The notes beneath the pieces were generated by a model. It had not been told where the DNA came from, made no database searches, and saw only the letters and a program-made list of their open reading frames with translations. From Branchipolynoe longqiensis (taxonomy: Eukaryota > Annelida > Polychaeta > Phyllodocida > Polynoidae), in assembly GCA_030323885.1 (NCBI GenBank), contig CM059187.1, forward strand, positions 121,859,593 through 121,923,592: a stretch of 64,000 nt of DNA. Reading direction: 5' to 3'. Positions within the stretch are counted from its first letter, which is position 1. Each line of letters begins with the position of its first letter. Made by a program: the position numbers and the translations under genes. This document shows positions 46,401 to 58,400 of this stretch, one piece after another.

Positions 46401-49400
46401 TTTGACGACAGGAAACCAAACTTCTGCATGATCCAGAGCTCCCTCTCAGTCTGTTCGGGGACTCCATTGCCGCTCTTCTTTTTGTGAAGCCTCGTGTTTG
46501 TGTCCATCAGCGACTTGAACCACCCCTGCAGATGCACGGAAGACCTCCCCATCTGTTTTGCCTGGTCCTCCCACATCTTCCCCTTCTTGTCAGACCGCCT
46601 GTAGTCAGTCATTTTAACATTCCATATGACTGGGTTCTCCTGGAGGAAATCCAAAATCCTATCCTCCTCAGCTAACGACAGAGAACAGTCATTCTTTTTT
46701 GCCCTCTTCTTGCCGGGGGGACCAGATAGAAAGGCCGAATGAGTTTGAGAGTCTGTCTCCCGTGTTGGTAGATCGTGGTGTCATGGGTTCGAACCCTGGT
46801 CGAGTCAAACCAATGACTTAAAAATAGATACTTGTTGCTTCCTAGCCTGGCGCATGGCATTATTAGGATATGGCAAGGATTGGTTGGCTCAGTGTCAGGA
46901 TAACGTGACTGAGTGGGATATCAGGTCATGGTGCTGCCCCTCTTCCAGTGGGGCAGCACTATAAAGTCGCTATGAGTGCGCACTGTCACAAATCAGTACC
47001 CGTCCTAATATGACCTTAGATGTTGCTAGGACCTAAAACAACAAACAAACAAAATCTTGCCGGTGGCGAAGCCGGAAGTGCTAGTGGCAGTGGAGATGAC
47101 GCATGCGAGCTCCCACGGGAAGCAGGAGATGGTGAGCTGGAGTGGGACTGCGTCTGACTCTGCGTCTGCATCTCCAACTTGCATCTCAAACTGCATCTCC
47201 ATCTCTTCAGGCTGGCTAGATGGAGAGTCGTGTGATGGAGAGTTGTGTGATGGAGAGTGGTGTGGTGAGGAGGCACGTGATGACACGAGAGATGGCGATG
47301 GTGATGGTGATGCTGGCAGAATCTACTTCTTCCTGCCTCTCCCATGCCCTAGGCCTGTAGTGATAGTGCAGGCAGCTGAAGCTGTGATGTTCTTCTTGGC
47401 AGGCATGGTGGCTTTGTGTGGAGAGAGCCAAAACTCCAGGGTATTTATACCCACCGGTGACCGATCATGTGACTGGGGCATGGCCTAAATGTGCTTGCAT
47501 ACATCACGAATACGCTTTGCATACGTTACGCATATGTTTTGCATATGTTAGGCACATGCTACGCATACGTCGACTTGCTAGGCGTATGTTGACCATACGC
47601 CGCTGTTTGTTACGAATACGCTGAAACTGTCGCCTCCAACCGTCACTACACGTCCCAGTACGCCGTGTATACGTCGCTATATGCCATGCATATGCTAACC
47701 ATACGCCAGCCATATTCTCTGTATACGTTTCCTACGTTGCGCGGGCCGCCCGCAGCGTGAAAGGTTTGGCAAATGCCTACCTATTTAAATTCGATTTTAT
47801 TTCAAAACTTTACGCACGTGCTAACGCCATACGCCATAGTGTGACAAGGCCTTTAGATGTTGCCAGGGCGTAATATTTTAACAACAAACCAACCAATCTA
47901 CAGATATACTCCCATACATTGTTCAATGCTAACATTTGTTTTTAAAATACAATACAACCGACAAAGATTGTCTTCTGATGCAACTTTCAACCAACTGATC
48001 AGATATGTGAAAGATGAACTTAACATTAACAAGACTGCTAGTTGTATATAAAAACAAGTTTTAATTGTTGAGCGGGAAATGGTGAGTTGGGGGCAGCCAG
48101 AGAGGCATCTGACCATGCTACGTTAACTATGGCTGATATTATTTACTTGTTGCGGGGATATGGGGCATGGTGGCCGAATCGGTAGAGCCCGGGGCTCGCG
48201 TCTGGGAGATTGGAGGTTCAGTGCTCAGTCGACTCAAACTGTTGACTTATAAAATTGATACTTGTCGCTTCCTCGATTGGCGCTCGGCATTAATAGGAGA
48301 GGGCAAGGACTGGTTAGCTCAATGTCAAGATAATGTGACTGAGTGGATATCGGTCATGGTGCCAGTGGCCTGATTTCCCAATGGGCAACACTATAAAGTC
48401 ACCATGTGTGCACTGTCACAAGTTGGTACCCGACCTGATATGACCTTAGATGTTGCCAGGATGTAAAACTCAAACACCCAACCAACTTGTTGCGGGGTCA
48501 CCACACAGTCACACTATATGAATACCCTATCTTGTGCAGCCTTTTCATGCTAAGCCATCTAAAGTAAGTAGTCATTGTCCATTATTATTTTAACCCCTTT
48601 ACTGGTGGTTCTTTTCCAACATATTAATCGTAAGTCCGGCCTGTTGACGTTGAAATGGTGATAACTTTCCACTTAGCATTTTACTCAGATAGGACGGGTA
48701 AGAAAGTTGAATTTATAGCGTACCAGATAAACCTGTCATTTGGTTTGACTCGGCCAGGGTTCGAATCCCACAACCTGCCAAACTGAGAAGCGCGTGCTCA
48801 ACTCATTTGGCCATCCTGTCTTTTCAAGCTCAGCTAAGTTCAGCCCCAGAACCTCCAGCCTCCAGCAGACAGTGTAGTTTCTCCTTGTATTCAGGTCCCG
48901 CTGATAGCCCTAAGACATCATTTTTTTATTTCCCTTTCCGGAAATACTTCTCTGTGAATTTGATTTAATGATCATTCAGGGATGAAGGGTCTCGTTTTTG
49001 CGGATTTCTGCGATATTTTAAATATTTACTGATTAACCTTTTAAACAAAATTCTAGAAAATCAGAATGTATATGACAACAGTTGGGTAATTTAAATCCTG
49101 TTCTGGGATGACCTCAGATGTTGCTAGAACATAAAACCCAAAACAAGAACGAATTATGTATGGGTGATAATACAGTCAGGAGACTAGTTGAAACCTGACT
49201 TGCGGCATTTTTACCCAATTCCCCGACTGTGCTAAGTCTATGGGAGAAGACTCTCGTTTGCACGGAAATGCGCCGTCGGTATAATCTCGGCTTGATTTCC
49301 GCGTTTTTAGCTGGAGACCACTTTCATCCCCGATCATTAATGATTCAATATCGTAAGGTGGATTTCGTCGGCATCGCCCCTAGGGGGTGATTTTCCTGCC

Positions 49401-52400
49401 GATAACCCTGTATGGGTATGTGGGATGCAATATCATTCAGTTTATCTAAGGTCATGGCCAAGAGTACTCTCAAAAAGCTACTAATCTTCCAGAGTTTACT
49501 ATTTTTATGTTTAACCAGATGGGTTGGCTGAATGAGTAGAGCGTCCACCTCCCGTTTTGGTAGGTCGTGGGTTTAGAAACTCTGGTTAAGTAAAACCAAT
49601 GACTTAACAATTGATAGTTGTCGCTACCTTGCGTCATGTTTGACAACAATTGATAGTTGTCGCTACCTTGCGTCATGTTTGACATTACGAGGATATTGCA
49701 AGGAGTGGTGGAATGAGGAAGACCAATTATCCGCAATTGAAATTTCCCCTGTTTAATCAACTCTATGCCAATAACAACACAAAATGAAACAATGAGGTTA
49801 GAGGTTTTGTAGACTACAAATCTTCCCTTGGAGACGGGATGTTGAGATCTTTCATTTTGCATGGCACTTTTAGTTAACAAATTGATTAAAAATGTTGTTT
49901 TTTTATGTTCACTACTACTTAGATTAAGATGGCTGGGTCGCACTTGTGAAATTATTGGGCTCCACTGATGGTTTAGTTAACTATGGTTACAATGCTTCTA
50001 TCCTACGTGTGATATTAGCTGTGATGAGGTTCCTTTTTATCCAGAGAATCGAATCACTACCCCTACACCAGGGTTCATACGAGGTTCTGGCCAAATTGAA
50101 AGGTTTAGAAAATTTAACCTGCTTTTCAGGCATTTGAAAACATTTGAAAATTGAAGTTTTTTTTGTATGCAGTTTTGGAAGGTTATGGAAAATCGTGCCT
50201 ATCAGTTTGGTGAAGGTTTGTTCATTTCATATATCATATTAGGGGCCATCCAAAGTTACATTTTAGTGGTTGTACAAAAGTATACTACTTTTCCAGACTC
50301 CTCCGCCCCCTGCCCCCAAATTAGTACACATGAACATTTTACTACAGAACATACAGACAAGAATATGGATATTTTAAATGATAAAAGTCATACCTGACTG
50401 GGCTCCCCCTCCCCCCTCCCTCACGCTCTGTACAACCGTGAAAATGTTGAAAACTTTGGATGCCCCCTTACACACCTTTATTTTAGTCCAAACATTTTTT
50501 TAAACATTTTTACGGAACTTTTAAATAAATACTGGGAAACAGCGGCTCATTATGGTATTGGAATGGCTTACAGTACTGGAAAGTTCGGAAATTATGTCCA
50601 GCCAAAAGTATAGGAACTCTTGACAACAGTCATTTGACCATGTCCAAAGACATTGGCTGTTACCGACATGGTCAGTTGAATCTATTGGGATCAGGGATGA
50701 AAGATCTCCGCGATTTCCGGGATTTTTCGTGTAGCTATAAGTGTTGCGCCTGTCCTGATATGACCTTAGATCTTGCCAGCAACCAACCAACCAATACTAC
50801 GCTGCAGCAATATGTGGTGCAAACGCTGCAGCACTATCAGCATATACCGATATGTGGTGCAAACGCCGCAGCACTAGCAGCGTATACTACTAATACATGC
50901 TTCAAACGGCGCAGCACTATCAGCGTATACCAATATATATGAAACCCGACTTCCGGGAATTTTCAGCGATGCCCTAACAATGCTAAGCCTATGGGAGAAT
51001 ATCAGCATTTCCGCTTTTTTCCCCGGAGACCACTTTCATCCCTGAGGGATGAAGTGTTTTGATTCTTACTCCTTCAAAATATATCGTTCAGTCCGGATCC
51101 AGACTATAAACAGCTCATGCAGTGGCCAGACATCCCCACCCCTCTCACCCCTGACTGACCATCAAAACCCAACTAGTCTCTGATATTCTTCCCAATGTAT
51201 ATGGAAAGTTTAGAATTGTCTATTATTCTTCATATAAGCTCCACGTGTTCATGAATAATCAGTACATATGAAATGCTGTCAGGTGGGGGTGGGGCGGGGG
51301 TATGTCCATGTTTGTAAATAACCACCTCATGGTCAGACACCACGTAATTGTCCATGGCATAGGGGAGGGCTACAAACATCAAATATAGTTTGTTTGTTCG
51401 AGATTTACGTCCTAGCAACATCTAAGGTCATATCAGGATGCCTGTCCCAAATAATTCCCCAGTCACACTACTGCTTGCAACCACAAAAAAAGGTTGGTTG
51501 AAAAATGGTCACAAGTGGTCGCAAAATGGTCCTTAGTTATCGCCTACCTTGCGACCATTTTGGTCGCAAGGAGGTTGCAGCTACTGCACTAAAAAATCTC
51601 CTTGCGACTACAGTGGTCGCAAGGAGGTCGCTGTTGACTGTGGGTTCTTTGGTTCAAAGTGGTCTCAAGCTGTAGTGTGACTGGGGCTTAAGGGGACGGG
51701 GGATGGCAGGGCCAGGGTTTTAATTGGCAACCGACCGGTTTGTCCTGCCACTGTCAGCCCTTCAAATAAGCCGTATGAGATATTCTATTTCAAACCTCAC
51801 ACCGTTGCATTTTCAAAGAGAGCTGATTGTGTGATAACATCAAAATCCAACACTGCTAACATCCAGACCTAGACGCATTCTTGGTGAAGTAATTAGAAGT
51901 TATCACTTTTCTTTTCGGTCTATTGAGAACTCCGCAAAGAGTGTGCCATGCTTTCATGAATTATCTTCTTTTGAGAAATTTGCAGCAGTCGCAGGGCTGA
52001 GTTGTTTGATTAAGCCCTTCCACGAGGGTTCAATCCGCTTGACCCAGTTCCTATTGAAACCAATGCTATGGCGATCACTCATGCGGACTTAGCCTCAATA
52101 AGCGTTGCTAATGTGTAGTATCTTATGCATGCGTGAATTGCACAAGTTGAATTGAGTTCCAGACAAGTGTTCTGCACATATTTGGGGTATGCTGTTGAAA
52201 CCGGACATTTTTCTTTCTTTCTAGTTTAATATATGAATGTGTGATATAGGTCCAACGGTTCTACCAGGATGTGAGCTCAAATAACACCTTTTATGTGAAT
52301 GTAGTTAATCTATTTGGAATATACCTATTTTGTTAAGCTATATTGAATATTAATGTATGGAATAAATGGTAAAATAATGTAACTAGATCTTTACGGACAT

Positions 52401-55400
52401 ATCTAAAACATATCAGCATGTCCCATTTTAGACATTAATACCTGTAGCTGTCATCTGTCAGATATTGCTTCTAACTTGAAGCTTGTTCAGTCTGTCATCA
52501 CGTGTCCAATAACCTGCTGTCCATGTCCTGTTGCATGTTGCAAGTGTATACACTAAACCTGCGTTTTCTACTATGCATATTTTCTTATACCATATCATTT
52601 TTTCCTGTGTCTCTTTCCATGCCGAATGTCCTACAATCCCATGTTCCCAATTCCCTACATAACCAATGTCCTACGATCCTGTTCCCAATTCCCTACGTAC
52701 CCAATGTCCTACAATCCCATGTTCCCAATTCCCTGCGTACCCATCATCATCATGCTGTCGGTCGCGATGCGACAAAGAGTGCTTTCATTATTTGACTGCC
52801 ACTCTCCATTTAGTTCTCTGCTGTGAGAGTGATGTCCATGAGTCGGTCTTAATATCTCTCAGCTTCAGGTTTCTCTTGATGGTATCCTTGAACCGGAGAT
52901 GAGGGCGCCCTCTCTTTCTGTAACCAGAAAACAGTTGAGAATAGAGGATCTGCTTTGGTAGCCTGTCTGATGACATCCTCATGAGGTGTCCAGTCCACCG
53001 GAGATTCTTTTTGATCAGAAGATCTTCCATAGAGGGCAGCCCCGTCCGTTCGAGTATTTCCTTATTTGTCACTTTGTCCTTCAAGGTTAGCCTCATGATT
53101 GAATGCGTACCCAATGACCTACAATCCCATGGTCCCAATTATCTGCATATCCAATGTCCTACAATCTACATTTCCAATTATCTACATACCCAATGTCCTA
53201 CAATCCCATGTTCCCAATTCTCTATATACCCAATGTTCTACAATCCACATTTCCAATTCTCTACATACCCAATGTCCTACAATCCCATGTTCCCAATTCT
53301 CTTGATTATTTGCGTGTCCTGGTTTTTGATTTTTGTTTTATTAGCAGAACCTTTCATTTCTTTTCATATAAAGCGCATTCTGTTTCATATGATAGACATG
53401 TGACCAGTGTCACCAAATCTTTACAGACTGATCACAACCATTCATATGGTCCCCGACACAGACACTATATACCAGCAAGATAATGATAATGTGCTTTTGG
53501 TACTTGCCTTTGCACCAGGTACCCGGCGTGTATGACACGGTTGCTTCCCCACATCTTGGACTTAAGCCCACACCTGACATCAGCCATCAACAACAAGGAT
53601 ATGGTATGTACTCCTGCCTACCTGTGCAGGTTCCCATGTAGTACAGGGTTCCTTGGGATCCTTAATAAATCTTAAATTGATCAGTCAATTTTCAAGGTTC
53701 AAAGGTCTTAAATATGGTAACTTTTCTCTGAAAGGTCTTAAATTGGATTTGGCCACTGTAATATTGTTTCAATGTGTTTTACCAGCTATCTTCACAAAAC
53801 ACAGATGCTATGAGCTCATTTCTGTTAATATTTAATTAAATATGTATGTTATATTTGCCGCGAAAATAGGTCTTAAATTGTATAAATATAGGTATTAAAA
53901 GTCTTAAAAAGGTCTTAATTGAACACTCAGCTACACTTGCTATATTGCCTTTGTTGCCATTTCAGGATTTGTGCCAAAGTTTAGTCAGACTAATCGTGTG
54001 CGCCGCTGACAACTGCAGCAAACTTATATTAGATTTAACTAATGGAGAAGATAAGGAAAGAGATCTGGCCATTAACCTGGTCAAACTAGTTCTTGTAAGT
54101 ACCTTGCCGATTAAATTGTTTACATCATCAGTTCTGATCAGAGATAGTTATATTTTACGCCGTCAAATTTGATTGGATTACTAACAGATGGCAATGCATT
54201 TGAAGAATTCTTAGTAATTTACTATACTTTTGAGACATTCAGATTGTGTACACACCTACGAAATTAAATGTATGTGTGTAATTTGTATTGTGTGTAAGTA
54301 ATCTATGTAGCAAATTAATTTGTGAAAATTCTTTAGTTAAAGTTGCCTAGTCGATGAAACCATCAAATTTTCTAAATTAAACCACTTACCTAGATTAAAT
54401 GCTACATATTCAAATTAGATACTGGTGCAGTCATTAAACATTTATTACTGCATGGAAGGAACACTAAATAAATCTAATAGAGCCTATCACGGTTGAAGCC
54501 TATGTTGTCCAGGAGTTTGACATGTATACCAACATTCTTTTTCATATTTTCACTTCAAATATTTCCAAATTAACCCTTTAAAATGTATGGTACTTGAATC
54601 TGAAGAGACTTGGATTATATTGATCAACCGACTATAGTTATATTATATTTAGCCAAAGACCCTATAATCAGAGATGAAAGACCTCCGCGGTTTCGCGGAT
54701 TTCCGGGATTTATTATATTCACCAATTAATGTTAAACAAAATTCCAAAAGATGGGATGTATATGACAACAGTTGGGTGGTTCGAATCCCGTTCTTATGAC
54801 ATTAGATGTAGTTAGAACATAAAACGTAAGCAAGAAAGTGTTAGATATGGGCGATAATGAAAGAACAACAAGGCTAGTTGAAACCTGACTTCCGGTATTT
54901 TTCCGAGATTCCCTGACAATGCTAAACCTATGAGAGAATATCCCATTTCCGCTTTTTTTCCCAGAGACCACTTTCATCCCTGTATAATACTAAGACGGCT
55001 CACTCCCTATCTCTCCCATGGTAATGTAAATTTCGCAGTGCCACCTTGTGGTGGGTTTGATCAGCCTGGCTGCCGGTTGGTGTTTCACATGTAACACATA
55101 CTATACATGAGATAGGTAATTATGAATACACATCAATATGAAATTGCTATGAACAAATACACATCATCATCAGCATCATCATCAGCATCGCCATCATCAC
55201 ACATCTTTCACATTCATATATACATTTATACATATAATATAGCACCTGTTTAACCAAGAGAACAGCCAGTGCACCAAGTGGTGGGTTTGATCATTTTGAT
55301 TACACAGTACATGCTGAGTGAGCCGTCTTAGTATTATATGGTCTTTGATTTAGCTTAGCAAAATATGGCAGAAGCTTAAAACCATCAAACTATGCAGATT

Positions 55401-58400
55401 TAGCAGTGTATGGTAGTAGTGATGATGTTTCTTGTTTTCCAGGAATGCACAGCTATCCCTGGTCATTACCCAGTAGATGAGATTTGTAGCGACATATCAT
55501 TTGGCTTTTGGTATAACCTTCAGGTGAGTTCCCCTCAACAGGGTTACGTCACTATGTTTTAAACATTAAGTGAATATGCAGATACGGTGAACTATAGCAA
55601 TAAATTGTCTCCAATTGTTACCCTGGGCCATATACTATAATAGACCCAATGAATAACGATAACATATTTACATTTAAACCACAGAATTTGTCTGTCAATG
55701 AACATGTCCTGATCTCATCATATCCTTTTCTAACATATGTTTGGTTCCTTAAAGAGCAGCCTGTAGATTATCTGTATATCAGCTCCAGGGTTCCTGATGT
55801 TGCATTACATATTATTTGTTTATAAGGGGCAGTGGGGAGACAACCATTAATGGTTACTCTGGTCCTACAATTTCGAATGTCAACAAATTAGTATATGTTT
55901 GTGTACTATGTATGGAAATTGTGAATTAAACAAAATCTAAATGTCTAATATAGGCGATCATATCTAAAAATGAAAGCGAATGTGTGTGTGTTTGTTTGTC
56001 TGTGTGTGTTTGTTTGTCTGTGTGTTCACAAAATTCTGACAAAAGAGTCTTAAATGGCAGTGACTACAAATGTTTGTTTGTTGTTGTTTTACGTCCTAGC
56101 AACATTTAAGGTCATATCAGGGTGGGTACCGACTTGTGACAGTGCGCACTCATGGTGACTTTATAGTGCTGTCTCACTGGGAAACCAGGCCGCTGGCACC
56201 TAGATACAATATTCACCCCGTACTGCTGCAGTAGGGGTGCAAACCAACCCTATGTAAAAGCTGGCGAAAATGCGGGTCAAAGAATTGAGAGCCTAATTTT
56301 ACAATCTAAGAAGCAACAATTATTCTTTACATATATCTTATTGATAGCCCGCTACCTTTGAGTTGAAAAATATAATATAATATATAGTTTCATAAGATTT
56401 AAAAGTGAAATCGACGGCGTTCTGCGGCCGCCATCTTCTCTTTTTGCATTCTCTCCCATTTCTCACCAAATCTATGCCGATATAAGTAGCCATTTGATAC
56501 TGGAGCCACAGTTTCTAGTTCATGTTCTATACTAAAGCTATTTTCGCCAGTATTTAGACTACGTTGTCGTTCACCCGTGTACTACAAGTACCGGGTGAAT
56601 CTTTTATCTAGCTGGCACCATGACCTTGTATCCCACTCAGTCAGATTATCCTGACACTGAGCACACCAGCCCTTGCCCTGTCCTAATAATGCCGAGCGCC
56701 TGGCTAGGAAGCGACAAGCACCAATTTTCAAGTCATTGGTTTGACTCACCCAAGGTTCAAACCCACGATTCCCCGATCTACCAGCACAGGAGACGGACGC
56801 TCCAACTCATTCGGCCATCCCGTCTGGTCTCTGACTATGAATGTGACTATGGTGTCGGTGATGGCCAGTATGTTGGCAACATCCATGTCAGTGGTGTCCA
56901 CCATGACCCTTAGTTATATGGGCCGACGGCCTAAGTAGACCACCGCAGGAGCAAGCTTTAAAGTCCGCACAGAGTACAGGGTTTAAGTTTGTTATAAATA
57001 AGATCTTAACACTAATTTACCATAGAACTGGATTCACTTTTGTTTTTAATGTAATCTGTTACACAGTGAACTAGCAATCATATACTGAAACTACGCACAA
57101 TATACTTCAGAGAATTTAGTTTTCAGTGTTTCTTTAGCAAATTGTCCTTGCAGAACCTTCTGTCAGTGTTCTGACTATTATCACCCACCACACTGTCAAT
57201 TTCCCCTTTTTGACTGGATCCAGTGGCCAAATCGCTGGGTGCAGTCTTCTCATGTGGAAGGTCGGGAGTTCGAATTTTGGAGGAATCAAATCAGTGACTT
57301 ACAAAATTGATACCTGTCTCTACCTAGATTGGTGCTTGGTATTACTAGGATAGGACATGGAGTGGTTAGCTTAGTATCACTATCAGGATAATGTGACCTG
57401 AGAAATCCCAAGCTAGGCCCCTGGTCATCATAACCCCACCATCAAGTCTTGACCGGAGTTTTAAACAGGCAATTTCAACAGGCAATACCTTCACTACTCT
57501 GTAGCTCTGGTATCAAGGCATGGATACCACTTTCATTCCTGTTTATAGTGTTGCCCCACTGGGAGACCATGACCCGACTTGCTATTCAGCCACATTGTCC
57601 TGATGCTGAGCTAACCAATCCCTGTCCTATTCTAACGGCAAGTATAAATGTTGTACATCATGAGTTTGACTCAGCCGGAATTTGAAATCCTGACCTTCTG
57701 CACAGGAAGCCTGCGCTCTTCCTATTCGGCCACCGAGTCTGATTTGGAAGCAGACGGAGCATCTGGGATATTCTCAGAGGCAGGGGAGTGGTCACTGGAC
57801 GGTAGTCGGACTATTTAGAGAAGTGGGAAGACTTGAAATTACAGCCTTATCACTCTAGTTGCTGGTTCAATTTTGTCACGTGACATATGCCACCCGCATA
57901 TATAACCGGACGCGGTGGCCGAATTGGTAGAGGGCAGGCCTCCCGTGCGAACGGTCGGGAGTTCAATTCCCGGTCGAGCAAACCAATGACCTGAAATTGA
58001 TACTTTTCGCTTCCTAGCCTGGCACTCAGCAATTATTAGGATAGGGCAAGGACTGGTTAGCTGGGTATCAAGGTAATGTGACTGAGTGGGATATGAGGTC
58101 ATGTAGCTGGCAGCCTGGCCTCCCAGTGTGGTAGCACTATAAAGTCGCCGTGATTGTGCACTGTCACAACTCGGTACCCTTCTTGATATGACCTTAGATG
58201 TTGCCAGGATGTAAAACTCCAACCAACCAACTGCCCGCTTATTACCCGCAGGACGACATTGTCGCGTCCGAGCCGACTATGTACGCTATCTTGGGACAGG
58301 TGTACATACCGACCTACATGAGTCTCGTTGACATCCTCCTGCAGAAGGCTCAGTACCCACCAGAGGATGAGTACCATTCCTGGAATGCAGGTAAGCACAC

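Larger units (their letters stand above)
44690..47852. mobile_element. PIF/Harbinger transposon, decayed near-full-length copy
   Basis: Terminal repeats are AGGGCCTGTCACAC on the left and the inverse of AGGCCTTGTCACAC on the right. It is flanked by TTA on both sides (44687-44689, 47853-47855), the TWA duplication of PIF/Harbinger. It sits inside a tSINE-1 copy, whose tail resumes as TTAGATGTTGCCAGG. Two genes face each other: a transposase on plus and a MADF/Myb-like protein on minus. Both ends (44700-45050, 47480-47830) are crowded with ATACG, CATATG and CGTATG words. The transposase is truncated and the partner gene is split by a SINE, so the copy is inactive. Confidence 0.9.
54337..55402. 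mobile_element. MITE-A copy 7, containing a nested MITE-B
   Basis: Left part TTAAAGTTGCCTAGTCGATG to TATATTTAGC, right part TTAGCAAAATATGG to AAACTATGCAGATTTA. Interrupted at ATTTAGC by MITE-B (54654-55347). Located in intron 10. Confidence 0.87.

Noticed and set aside
52502..53483. Frames with periodic Asn-Pro-Met-Phe-Pro peptides
   Set aside because: They translate the 40-bp minisatellite and its RTE insertion in the wrong strand.
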